This document shows, piece after piece, positions 17,468-25,979 of a stretch of 64,000 nucleotides of DNA. Position numbers and translations under genes: made by a program. This stretch comes from Actinophytocola sp. (GTDB taxonomy: Bacteria > Actinomycetota > Actinomycetes > Mycobacteriales > Pseudonocardiaceae): the NCBI RefSeq assembly GCF_009379765.1, contig NZ_WHTD01000006.1, positions 33,451 to 97,450 on the forward strand. Reading direction: 5' to 3'. Numbering within the stretch: the first letter of the stretch is position 1; each line of letters begins with the position of its first letter. The notes below the pieces were generated by a model. That model saw nothing but the letters and a program-made list of their open reading frames with translations, was not told where the DNA came from and ran no database searches.

Positions 17468-18864
17468 TCCTGGTCCGCCCACCACGTCTGGCCCGCCTTC
17501 GGGAGGGTCGAGATCGGGTCGTAGTACGGGTAGCGGCGGCTCAGCGCGTCCGGGTCGGACAGCTCGATCCCCGTCCGGTAGTTCTTCGTCCAGTAGGAGA
17601 TGCCGCGCTCGCGGTCGTAGTCCGCCAGCTGGTGCACCCAGCGCTTCCCGACGTACGGCACGTCGCAGATGATCCGGGGCGTCGCATAGCCGGGCAGGTA
17701 ACCCATGATCGCGTGCTGGAGCTGCTGCGCTTCCCACACGGCGACGCGCCAGTGCTCCGCGTTCGGGATCATGTCGCACATGTAGAAGTAGTACGGCAGG
17801 ATGTTCGCCTCGCCCTGCAGCGCGAAGCACAGGTCCAACAGGTCGTCCGGGGTCGCGTTCACCCCGCGCATCAGCACGCCCTGGTTGCGGACGTCCCGCA
17901 CGCCGACCTCGAGCGCCGTCCGCGCCGCCTCGGCCACCAGGGGGGTCACCGACTGGGCGTGGTTCACGTGCGTGTGGATCGCGAGGTTGACCCCACGGCG
18001 GCTCGCCGTCCGGCCCACCCGCTCCAGGCCCTCGACCACCTTCGGCTGCAGCCAGTGCTGCGGCATCCCGGCCAGCGCCTTGGTGGCCAGCCGGATGTCG
18101 CGCACCGTCTCGATGTCGAGCAGGCGCATCAGGAACGACTCGAGCTGGTGCCACGGCACGTTGGCCACGTCACCACCCGACACCACGACGTCCCGCACGC
18201 CGGGGGTGCGGCGAAGGTAGTCGATCATCTGGTCCTGCCGGTCGACCGGCTTCAGCGTCAGCTTGTGCTTGTCCACCGACGGCGTCGAGTTGCCGACCAG
18301 GTCCATCCGCGTGCAGTGCCCGCAGTACTGCGGGCACGTCGAGAGCAGCTCGGCCAGCACCTTCGTCGGGTACCGGTGGGTCAACCCCTCGACGACCCAC
18401 ATCTCCGCCTCGTGCAACGAGTCCCGCGACGAGTGCGGGTGGTTCGGCCACTCCGGGTCCCGGTCGCTCGCCACCGGCATCATGTAGCGCCGGACCGGGT
18501 CGGCCAGGAACGCCTTCGTGAAGGAGCCGTCCACCGACGGCGCCATCGTGTTCAGCATCTGCGGTGGCAGCAGCATCGACATCGTCGCCAGACGCTCCTG
18601 GTCCGAGACCAGGTCGTCATAGAACGACTCCTCGAGCAGGTCGCCCATCACCATGCGCAGCTGCTTGACGTTCTTCACACAGTGCACCCGCTGCCACTGA
18701 GCGTCACGCCACTGGGCATCCGTGACCTCCCGCCAGCCGGGAAACCGGCGCCAGTCGGGCTCAACCAGCTCTCGTCTGACGTACTCGTACGGTTGCCGGG
18801 AGGTCTCGTCCAAGGCCTCGGAGACCGTCGTGGCGGCTGCAATGGGATTGCGCACTGCCGTCAT
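17464..18864 (-). CDS. kamA: Lysine 2,3-aminomutase
   Basis: 466 residues. Radical SAM motif CPQYCGHC (C177, C181, C184) binds the 4Fe-4S cluster; a PLP lysine is expected in DVPYVGKRW near the C-terminus, in the same position as the PGGGGK lysine of clostridial KamA. It converts L-lysine to L-beta-lysine. Start ATG 18864 has a GAGGAG site. It is divergent from kdd-amidohydrolase-kamD-kamE-kal, which carry out later steps, so the two operons are probably co-controlled from the 83-base spacer. Confidence 0.93.
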   Translation of the reverse strand: MTAVRNPIAAATTVSEALDETSRQPYEYVRRELVEPDWRRFPGWREVTDAQWRDAQWQRVHCVKNVKQLRMVMGDLLEESFYDDLVSDQERLATMSMLLPPQMLNTMAPSVDGSFTKAFLADPVRRYMMPVASDRDPEWPNHPHSSRDSLHEAEMWVVEGLTHRYPTKVLAELLSTCPQYCGHCTRMDLVGNSTPSVDKHKLTLKPVDRQDQMIDYLRRTPGVRDVVVSGGDVANVPWHQLESFLMRLLDIETVRDIRLATKALAGMPQHWLQPKVVEGLERVGRTASRRGVNLAIHTHVNHAQSVTPLVAEAARTALEVGVRDVRNQGVLMRGVNATPDDLLDLCFALQGEANILPYYFYMCDMIPNAEHWRVAVWEAQQLQHAIMGYLPGYATPRIICDVPYVGKRWVHQLADYDRERGISYWTKNYRTGIELSDPDALSRRYPYYDPISTLPKAGQTWWADQD

Positions 18865-18947
18865 CTGTTCTCCTCGCCGCTAGGTTGACGTAAAGATATG
18901 CTGCCAGAACGTAGTCTAGGCGTAAATCCTACGGAAGGAGGCCTTGC
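18865..18947. promoter_or_regulatory. Divergent control region of the lysine aminomutase genes
   Basis: The 83-base spacer contains the imperfect direct repeat CTAGGTTGACGTAAA (18880) and CTAGGCGTAAA (18916), a TTGACG hexamer (18885) and a TATCTT-like minus-strand -10. The kdd start has GGAAGGAGG. The repeated CTAGG/GTAAA motif is a candidate operator; the regulator is unknown. Confidence 0.4.
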
Positions 18948-19988
18948 GTGTCGTCACCGTACGGCCTACATCGCGTCGTTGCGCCGGTCGGGGTACTGCC
19001 CCAGCAAGCGTGGCGGCTGTCGACGGAGACCCGCTCGTGGCCGGATGAAGTCCTGGTCGACGTCGAGCGGCTGAACCTGGACGCCGCCTCCTTCCGCCAG
19101 CTCAGAGAGGAGCACGGCGAGCCCGGCGCGGTCCGCAAGGCGGTGCTCCGGATCATCGAAGAGCGCGGCAAGATGCACAACCCGGTCACCGGATCGGGCG
19201 GCATGCTGCTCGGCACCGTCCGCCAGGTCGGCCCGGAGTCTCCGCACGGCCTGCGAGTGGGTGATCGAATCGCGACATTGGTGTCGCTCACTCTGACCCC
19301 GCTGCGCATCGACGACGGCCTCGCCGGCTGGTCCGGCGACAGCGAGCAGGTCCCGTGCCGCTGCACCGCCGTGCTGTTCGGCCGCTCCATCGCCGCCGTG
19401 CTGCCCGACGACCTCCCCGACGAGCTCGCCCTGGCCGTCCTCGACGTCTGCGGCGCCCCCGCGCTCACCGACCGGGTCGTCCGGGAGGCCGGCGCGGAGC
19501 CGACGGTGCTGGTCCTCGGCGGCGGCGGCAAGTCCGGCTCGCTGTCCCTGGCCGCCGCCCGCCGCGCGGGCGCCGGGCGCCTCGTCGCGCTCGTCCCCAC
19601 CCAGGGCGAGGCCGACGCCGTGGAAGCCAGCGGGCTCGCCGACGACGTCGTGCTCGCCGACGCCCGCAACCCGGTGGCCGTCACGGAAGCAGTCGTCGGC
19701 GCCGTCGGCGCGCCGGTCGACGTCACCGTCGTCTGCGTCGACGTCCCCGGCTGCGAGCACGGCGCGGTCCTCGCCACCGCCGACGGCGGCACGATCGTCT
19801 TCTTCTCCATGGCCACCTCGTTCTCCGCCGCCGCGCTCGGCGCCGAGGGCCTCGCCGCCGACGTCCGCATGCTCATCGGCAACGGCTACGTCCCCGGCCA
19901 CGCCACCTTCGCCCTCGACCTCCTGCGCGCCACCCCAGGGGTTCGCGACCTGTTCGAGCGGCGCGAACGGCACACTTCCCGGATATGA
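18948..19988 (+). CDS. kdd: L-erythro-3,5-diaminohexanoate dehydrogenase
   Basis: 346 residues. It matches Kdd of lysine fermentation: NAD-dependent deamination of 3,5-diaminohexanoate to 5-amino-3-oxohexanoate. Visible family segments are RNP-like start YGLHRVVAPVGVLPQQAW, KMHNPVTGSGGMLLGTV, the dinucleotide loop VLVLGGGGKSGSLSLAAARR and FFSMATSFSAAALGAEG. GTG 18948 follows GGAAGGAGG. The stop overlaps the amidohydrolase start (ATGA). Confidence 0.92.
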   Translation: MSSPYGLHRVVAPVGVLPQQAWRLSTETRSWPDEVLVDVERLNLDAASFRQLREEHGEPGAVRKAVLRIIEERGKMHNPVTGSGGMLLGTVRQVGPESPHGLRVGDRIATLVSLTLTPLRIDDGLAGWSGDSEQVPCRCTAVLFGRSIAAVLPDDLPDELALAVLDVCGAPALTDRVVREAGAEPTVLVLGGGGKSGSLSLAAARRAGAGRLVALVPTQGEADAVEASGLADDVVLADARNPVAVTEAVVGAVGAPVDVTVVCVDVPGCEHGAVLATADGGTIVFFSMATSFSAAALGAEGLAADVRMLIGNGYVPGHATFALDLLRATPGVRDLFERRERHTSRI

Positions 19989-21511
19989 CGACCCTGTTCA
20001 CCGGCGCCCGGATCCACGGCACGACGGCCACCGCGCTGGCGGTCGAGCACGGCGTGATCACCTGGCTCGGCGACGCCGCGCACGCGCCGCCCGCCCCGGC
20101 GCGGTTCGAGCTGGGCGGCGCCCACGTGGCACCGGCGTTCGTCGACGCCCACGTCCACGCCACCTCCGCGGGCCTCCTGCGCACCGGTCTGGACCTCACG
20201 AAGGCCGAGTCGCGGGAGGAGGTCCTCGACGCCGTCCGCGACCGCGCGGGCACCGACGAGGTCCTCTGGGGCCACGGCTGGGACGAGACAAACTGGCCCG
20301 GCAACCGCCCACCCACCCGCACGGAGCTCGACGCCGCCGCCGGCAGCACCCCGGTGTACCTGTCCCGCATCGACGTCCACTCCGCGCTCGCCTCCACCGC
20401 CCTGCTCGCCCGGGTGCCCGAAGCCCGCACCGCGGCGGGATGGTCGGCCGACGGCCCGCTCACCCGCGACGCCCACCACCACGTCCGCAACGCCTTCGGC
20501 GACTCGGTCGCCCCGGACCAGCGGCGCGCCGCCCAGCTCGAGTTCCTCCACCACGCCGCCTCCCGGGGCATCGCGTGTGTCCACGAGTGCGGCGGCCCGG
20601 ACATCTCCGGCGCGCGGGACTTCCGCGACCTCCTTGCGCTGGAAGGAAAGCTCCCGCGTGTCGTCGGCTACTGGGGGGCGGCCGGCGACGCTCCCGCCGG
20701 AGCGCGCGGCAAGGCGGGCGACTTCTTCGTCGACGGCGCGTTCGGCTCCCGCACCGCCGCGCTCGCCGCGCCCTACGCCGACGCGCCGCACACCAGCGGC
20801 TCCCGCTACCTGGACGCCGGGCGGATCGCCGCGCACCTCGTCGCCTGCACCGAGCAGGGGATGCAGGCGGGCTTCCACGTCATCGGCGACGCCGCGGCCG
20901 CCGAGGTCGTCGCCGGCTTCCAGCGGGCCGAGAAGGTGGTGGGGGAGCACGCCCTCGGCGCGGCCCGGCACCGGCTCGAGCACCTGGAGATGGTCACCGC
21001 CGAGCAGGCCGCCGAGCTCGCCCGGCTCGGGGTCGTCGCCTCCGTGCAGCCGCTGTTCGACGCCACCTGGGGCGGCCCGGACGGCATGTACGCCCAGCGC
21101 CTCGGGGTCGAGCGGGCCAAGGGGCTCAACCCGTTCGCGCTGCTCGCGGCCGCCGGCGTGACGCTGGCGTTCGGCTCCGACGCCCCGGTCACCCCGGTCG
21201 ACCCGTGGGCCACCGTGCGCGCCGCGGTGAACCACCGCACGCCCGGCTCCGGCCTGACCCGCGAGGCCGCGTTCGAGGCGCACACGGCGGGCGGCTGGGC
21301 GGCGGCCGGCGAGCGCGGCGGGGTACTCGAGGTGGGTGCCCCCGCCACCTTCGCCGTGTGGCGGGACGAGACCTGCCTGCGCACCGTCCTCGACGGCAGG
21401 ATGATCTATCAGAGGAGCGAGAGCGAAGGAGCGGGCGCCGTCTGGACTGAGGAGCGCGCGCAGGCGCGAGGGACGAGCGCCGAGCACGCGACGAGGGAAG
21501 ACGGCGTCTAG
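19985..21511 (+). CDS. Amidohydrolase, YtcJ/AepA-like, inside the lysine operon
   Basis: 508 residues. Metal-dependent amidohydrolase: HVAPAFVDAHVHATSAG carries the first metal histidines, FHVIGDAAAAEVV and RLEHLEMV further histidines, and FGSDAPVTPVDPW the aspartate. It is translationally coupled to kdd (ATGA) and precedes kamD. No amidohydrolase step exists in the textbook lysine pathway. Its last 35 residues are a charged Glu/Arg tail encoded by GAGCGA-rich, repeat-like DNA. A degraded paralogue lies at 62.2 kb. Substrate unknown; formyl- or acylated amines are possible. Confidence 0.82.
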   Translation: MTTLFTGARIHGTTATALAVEHGVITWLGDAAHAPPAPARFELGGAHVAPAFVDAHVHATSAGLLRTGLDLTKAESREEVLDAVRDRAGTDEVLWGHGWDETNWPGNRPPTRTELDAAAGSTPVYLSRIDVHSALASTALLARVPEARTAAGWSADGPLTRDAHHHVRNAFGDSVAPDQRRAAQLEFLHHAASRGIACVHECGGPDISGARDFRDLLALEGKLPRVVGYWGAAGDAPAGARGKAGDFFVDGAFGSRTAALAAPYADAPHTSGSRYLDAGRIAAHLVACTEQGMQAGFHVIGDAAAAEVVAGFQRAEKVVGEHALGAARHRLEHLEMVTAEQAAELARLGVVASVQPLFDATWGGPDGMYAQRLGVERAKGLNPFALLAAAGVTLAFGSDAPVTPVDPWATVRAAVNHRTPGSGLTREAAFEAHTAGGWAAAGERGGVLEVGAPATFAVWRDETCLRTVLDGRMIYQRSESEGAGAVWTEERAQARGTSAEHATREDGV

Positions 21512-21549
21512 CGGATGAGCGAAGCGACCAACGAGACAGAGGTGCCGTG

Positions 21550-23124
21550 ATGGCGTTGCTGGACCTGGATCCCGAGGTGGTCGAGACCGCGCGCAAGCTC
21601 GCCGCGCGCGCCGCCGAGCCGGTGGTCGAGATCGCCAGAGCGCACACCACGGTCGCCGTCGAGCGGGCGACGCTCCGGCTCGCCGGCATCACCGGCGCCG
21701 ACTCCACCCACCGCGCGGGCGACGTCCCGTGGGTCAACCGGGTCGTCGACACGGTCCGCGAGCACTGCGGCCTCGAGCACGGCGTGGTCCTGCCCGCCTT
21801 CCACGCGCTCAGGCAGCACGACCTCACCACACTCACCGAGCTGGCCGAGGCCACCGCCGCCGGCCAGATCCGGTACGCGGTGCCGACCGGGCGCGACGCC
21901 GACCGGGCGGCCCGCGCGGGCCGCACGGCTGTCGCGAAGGGACTGCGCGCGGTCGACCGCAACCGGGCCCAGCGCGACCGGCTCGTCGCCAAGCTCGGCA
22001 ACCCGCCGCAGCGGCCGTGGATCTACCTGATCGTGGCCACCGGGGACATCGACGAGGACGTCGTCCAGGCCGCCAACGCCGCCCGCGCCGGCGCGGACAT
22101 CATCGCGGTCATCCGCTCGACCGGACAGTCCCTTCTGGACTACGTGCCGGAAGGCGCCACCCACCACGGGTTCGCCGGCACCTACGCCACGCAGGAGAAC
22201 TTCCGCATCATGCGGTCCGCCATGGACGACGTGTCCAAAGAGGTCGGTCGCTACATCCGCGTGACCAACTACGCGTCGGGGCTGTGCATGCCGGAGATCG
22301 CGGTGCTGGGCGGGTTGCAGCGGCTCGACATGATGCTGAACGACTCGATGTACGGCATCCTCTTCCGCGACATCAACCCGATCCGGACCTTTGTCGACCA
22401 GCGGTTCTCCCGCCAGGTCCACGCCCGCGCCGGGATCATCATCAACACCGGCGAGGACAACTACCTCACCACCGCCGACGCCGTCGACGCCGCCCACACG
22501 GTCACCGTGTCGCAGTTGCTCAACGAGCACTTCGCGCACGAGGCGGGTCTGCCGGACGAGTTGCTCGGCCTCGGCCACGCGTTCGAGATCAACCCGACGG
22601 TGCCCGACTCCTTCCGGCTCGAGCTCGCCCACGCGCTGCTCGCCCGCGAGCTGTTCCCCGACGCGCCGCTCAAGTGGATGCCACCGACCAAGCACATGAC
22701 CGGCGACGTCTTCAACGGCTATCTCCTCGACGGCTTCTTCAACCTCGCCGGCGTCCTCACCGGACAGTCGATCCTGCTGGTGGGCATGATGACCGAGGCC
22801 GTGGTCACGCCGTTCCTGTCCGACCGGGACCTCGCGCTGTCGAACGTGCGGTACGTGCTCAACGCGGCCGCCGGGCTCCGCGAGGACTTCCGCCCGGCGC
22901 CGGACGGGTTCATCGTCAAGCGCGCGCACCAGGTGCTCGGCGAGGCGGTGGACCTGCTCGACCGGATCGGCCGCGAAGGTCTCCTCGACGCGATCGCCGA
23001 CGGGACGTTCGGGCTCATGAAACGCCCGCCGGACAAGGGAAAGGGCGCCGACGGCGTCATCGAGAAGGCGCCCGGGTACGTGAACCCGGCGGCCGACCTG
23101 CTGGACGAGGGGGCCACGAAGTGA
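21550..23124 (+). CDS. kamD: Beta-lysine 5,6-aminomutase alpha subunit
   Basis: 524 residues, the length of KamD. The PLP/adenosylcobalamin-dependent barrel moves the 6-amino group of beta-lysine to C5. Distinctive stretches are IYLIVATGDIDEDVVQAANA, VPEGATHHGFAGTYATQENF and LDGFFNLAGVLTGQSILLVG. I prefer ATG 21550 over GTG 21547 because AGAGG (21538-21542) then has a 7-base spacing. Stop overlaps kamE (GTGA), giving balanced subunits. Confidence 0.94.
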   Translation: MALLDLDPEVVETARKLAARAAEPVVEIARAHTTVAVERATLRLAGITGADSTHRAGDVPWVNRVVDTVREHCGLEHGVVLPAFHALRQHDLTTLTELAEATAAGQIRYAVPTGRDADRAARAGRTAVAKGLRAVDRNRAQRDRLVAKLGNPPQRPWIYLIVATGDIDEDVVQAANAARAGADIIAVIRSTGQSLLDYVPEGATHHGFAGTYATQENFRIMRSAMDDVSKEVGRYIRVTNYASGLCMPEIAVLGGLQRLDMMLNDSMYGILFRDINPIRTFVDQRFSRQVHARAGIIINTGEDNYLTTADAVDAAHTVTVSQLLNEHFAHEAGLPDELLGLGHAFEINPTVPDSFRLELAHALLARELFPDAPLKWMPPTKHMTGDVFNGYLLDGFFNLAGVLTGQSILLVGMMTEAVVTPFLSDRDLALSNVRYVLNAAAGLREDFRPAPDGFIVKRAHQVLGEAVDLLDRIGREGLLDAIADGTFGLMKRPPDKGKGADGVIEKAPGYVNPAADLLDEGATK

Positions 23125-23879
23125 CTGCTGCCAAGGAGAAGCGACACGTCAGGCCCTACGGCGACACGACCGGTGACGGCATGGTGCAGGTGTCGTTCAC
23201 GCTTCCCGTGCCGCCCGGACCGAAGGCCGAGGGCGCGGCGATGCAACTCGCCAACAAGATGGGCCTCGACCCGGCCATGGTCGTGCACTCGCACGGCATC
23301 GGCGCGGAGTTCACCTTCTTCGTCGTCTACGGCTCGGCCAAGCACATCGTCGACCTCGACGAGGTCACCGTCGTCGAGCGCGAGTACCCGCTGCTGTCAC
23401 CGTCCGAGGTGAACGGTTCGGTCCGGAAGACGTTGCGCCGCAAGCTGGTCGTGGTCGGCGGCTGTATCGGGACGGACGCGCACACGGTCGGCATCGACGC
23501 CATCCTCAACATCAAGGGCTTCGCCGGCGAGAAGGGGCTCGAGTACTACCGCGAGCTGCGCGTGGTCAACCTCGGCGCCCAGGTGACGGTGCCCGAGCTG
23601 GTGAAGCGGGCCCGTGCCGAGAAGGCCGACGCCGTGCTCGTGTCCCAGGTGGTCACCCAACGCGACGCGCACATCCTCAACACGCAGGAGATGTCCGCCG
23701 CGTTCCGCGAGGCCATGGGTGATCGCTGCCCGGTGCTGATCGCCGGCGGCCCCCGGTTCGACCCGCTGATGGCCGGAGTGCTCGGCGTCGACCGGGTGTT
23801 CGGCCGGGGGACCACGCCGGGTGAGGTGGCGAGCTATCTTGTGCACGCGATGGTGCGGAGCAGGGGAGTGGCGGCGTGA
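23121..23879 (+). CDS. kamE: Beta-lysine 5,6-aminomutase beta subunit (B12-binding)
   Basis: 252 residues. The cobalamin-binding Rossmann domain has the base-off/His-on signature GTDAHTVGIDAIL, with the histidine that replaces dimethylbenzimidazole, and the later IAGGPRF loop. The N-terminal part with RPYGDTTGDGMVQVSFTLP carries the family dimerisation/PLP region. Coupled to kamD and kal by 4-base overlaps. Confidence 0.94.
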   Translation: MTAAKEKRHVRPYGDTTGDGMVQVSFTLPVPPGPKAEGAAMQLANKMGLDPAMVVHSHGIGAEFTFFVVYGSAKHIVDLDEVTVVEREYPLLSPSEVNGSVRKTLRRKLVVVGGCIGTDAHTVGIDAILNIKGFAGEKGLEYYRELRVVNLGAQVTVPELVKRARAEKADAVLVSQVVTQRDAHILNTQEMSAAFREAMGDRCPVLIAGGPRFDPLMAGVLGVDRVFGRGTTPGEVASYLVHAMVRSRGVAA

Positions 23880-24286
23880 GTCTGGTCGAGGGTTTCTCGG
23901 TGACGCACCGGCGGTACGTGCCGTACGCGCATGCCCACTACGGCGGCAACCTGGTCGACGGCGCGTACGGGTTGGCGCTGTTCGGTGACGTCGCCACGGA
24001 TCTGTCCATCCACACCGACGGCGACGAGAGCCTCTTCGCCGGCTACTCCGACGTCGAGTTCCTCGCGCCGGTGCAGGCGGGTGATGTCGTCGAGGTGACC
24101 GCGACGCTGGTCCGCATAGGGAACCGCTCCCGTGGCATCGAGTTCGAGGCCAGGGTGCTGTGCCGGGCGGCGCCGGAGCGGGGCCCGTCGGCCGCGGACG
24201 TGCTGTCGCCGCCGGTGGTCGCCACCCGCGCGAAGGGGACCGTCGTCGTCCCGGTTGCGCACGCGCCAAGCCCGGCGGGGTCCTGA
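23876..24286 (+). CDS. kal: 3-aminobutyryl-CoA ammonia-lyase, hotdog fold
   Basis: 136 residues. The hotdog-fold protein with YVPYAHAHYGGNLVDGAY and GYSDVEFLAPVQAGDVVEV matches Kal, which removes ammonia from 3-aminobutyryl-CoA to give crotonyl-CoA. GTG start overlaps the kamE stop. Last gene of the operon; no Kce (3-keto-5-aminohexanoate cleavage enzyme, DUF849) accompanies it in this window. Confidence 0.85.
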   Translation: MSLVEGFSVTHRRYVPYAHAHYGGNLVDGAYGLALFGDVATDLSIHTDGDESLFAGYSDVEFLAPVQAGDVVEVTATLVRIGNRSRGIEFEARVLCRAAPERGPSAADVLSPPVVATRAKGTVVVPVAHAPSPAGS

Positions 24287-24352
24287 TACTTCCGGGTGGA
24301 CTTCGGCGCGCCGGCTGGGAAATTGCGCGGTGGGCCCGGTTAGCGTTGCCAC

Positions 24353-25270
24353 ATGGGTCGAAAGGGAGCCGCCGCGCGTTTTCGCGAGCTGGGCAGTGAG
24401 CTACGCAAGTGCCGGGAACAGGCGGGCTTGAGCGGGCAGGTGGTCGCGGAGCGGACCGGCTGGGACAAGTCGAAGATATCGAGGGTGGAGTCGGGCCACC
24501 AGCAGCTGACCGACGGGACGTGATCCACTACCTCGGCGCCTGCGGGGTATATCTGGGCACCGCGGGCGAGTACATGGACCTCTGCCGAGACGCCCACCGC
24601 TACCGTGACTACTGGCTGGGCCCACATGGCGAGCACCTTGAGGACTCGCTCAGCACCTTGATCTACCACGAGTCGACCGCGACCTCATCCACGAGCTATG
24701 AGCCGCAATGGGTGCCCGGCCTGCTGCAGACCGAGAGCTACGCCCGGGCGATGATCAATCGCACGAACAGACGAAGCGCCGACAACCTGGAATTTTGCGT
24801 GCGTGCGCGGATGGAGCGGCAGCGGATCCTCTGGCGGCCGAGGCCGGCGCGGTTCGAGTTCTTCGTGCACGAGGATGGTCTGCGCCTCGACGTTGGCGGG
24901 CCTGATGTCATGCACGAGCAGATGCTGACGCTGACGATCAAGCGGCCTGCCCACTGTGGTGATCCGGATCGTGCCCTCCTCTGCAGGAGCGGCGGGAGTC
25001 TTCGGCGGACCGTTCCGGGTGCTCCGGTACGCCGAGCACCAGCCGCTGGTCTACCTGGACACCACAGTTGGCGGGCTCTTTCTGGAGGATCAGGAGTTCG
25101 TTGCGACCTACGGCGAGCTGATTCCCACCGTCGCGGACCTTGCGCTGGATGAGGGACAATCCCGGGAGTTCATTGCCGCACTGGCAAATGAGCTCGACCG
25201 AGGGAGCGATCAGCGGCATGGCCACGACCGTGTGGAGGAAGAGCAGCTTCAGCAGCGGTGGCAACAGTGA
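24353..25270 (+). pseudogene. XRE/DUF5753 regulator broken by two frameshifts
   Basis: ATG 24353 begins a helix-turn-helix protein (FRELGSELRKCREQAGLSG, then GWDKSKISRVESGHQQLTD) that hits a stop at 24521. One base earlier in phase the same protein continues as RDVIHYLGACGVYLGTAGEY with the DUF5753 domain, and near 24950 a second shift leads into VVIRIVPSSAGAAGVFGGPF. The three segments together form one normal actinobacterial regulator of about 285 residues. Two independent indels are needed, so this is either true decay or poor consensus. Its usual partner DUF397 follows intact. Confidence 0.85.
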
Positions 25271-25394
25271 TTGTGTCGAGGTGGCGTTCGGGCAGGTGAG
25301 CGTCGCCGTGCGGGATTCCAAGAACCCCACCGGCCCCGTCCTTTCCTTACCCGAAGCGGACTGGCGCGCGGCCGTAACCCGACTGCCCGGCTGA
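25218..25394 (+). CDS. DUF397 family small protein
   Basis: 58 residues beginning MATTVWRKSSFSSGGNSDCV, the classic DUF397 signature, ending RAAVTRLPG. These proteins pair with XRE/DUF5753 regulators as WhiJ-like switch modules controlling development. ATG 25218 follows GAGGGA by 12 bases. Its companion regulator upstream is frameshifted here. Confidence 0.88.
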   Translation: MATTVWRKSSFSSGGNSDCVEVAFGQVSVAVRDSKNPTGPVLSLPEADWRAAVTRLPG

Positions 25395-25396
25395 GC

Positions 25397-25883
25397 ATGA
25401 TCACGGCGCGTCGGCTGGGGCCCGACGACTGGCAGACCTGGCGTGAGGTCCGCCTCGCGTCGCTCGCGCAGGCCCCCCGAGGCCTTCGGCTCGTTGCTCA
25501 GGCGTGAACAGCGGTTCACCGAAGCGGACTGGCGTGGGCGGCTGAGCTCGTCGGACCGCGTAACGGTGGTGGCGAGGCTCGGCGTCGAGACCGTCGGGTG
25601 CGCGGGCGGGGTCGTGCCGGACGGCGCCGACGCCGTGCTGCTGATCGCGATGTGGATCAGCCCGGGCCATCGCGGGCGAGGCATCGGCGATGCGCTTGTC
25701 ACAGAAGTCGTTGACTGGGCGCGGGAGAACGGCTGGTCACGGGTTGAACTGCGGGTCGCGGACGGGAACGAGGCGGCCCGTCGGTTGTTCGTCCGCAACG
25801 GGTTCGAGCCGACCGGACAGCGGGAGCCCCTGCCGAGCAATCCGACCGTTGACACGGAGATGTTGGTACGCAAGGTTTCCTAG
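25397..25883 (+). pseudogene. GNAT acetyltransferase with a single frameshift in a C-run
   Basis: ATG 25397 encodes ITARRLGPDDWQTWREVRL up to LAQAP, after which the frame is lost; one base over it resumes PEAFGSLLRREQRFTEADW and runs to a full GNAT core (IAMWISPGHRGRGIGDALV binds acetyl-CoA; RLFVRNGFEPTGQREPLP). The break sits on six consecutive C at 25473-25478, where five would restore the frame. A sequencing or slippage error is therefore likely. Confidence 0.85.
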
Positions 25884-25928
25884 GGTCCATATATCGGGAG
25901 TAGGGTCTTGCTCCGAATGGAGCACACT

Positions 25929-25943
25929 GCTAGTAAATCTAGC
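25929..25943. promoter_or_regulatory. Short AT-rich palindrome upstream of the acyl-CoA synthetase
   Basis: GCTAG-TAAAT-CTAGC is a perfect 5-bp inverted repeat 36 bases before the TTG start at 25980, standing out in GC-rich DNA. Candidate operator or -10 region. Confidence 0.35.
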
Positions 25944-25979
25944 TTCGGGGCGTTCGCCCGCGCGAACGGAGGACCTTCG

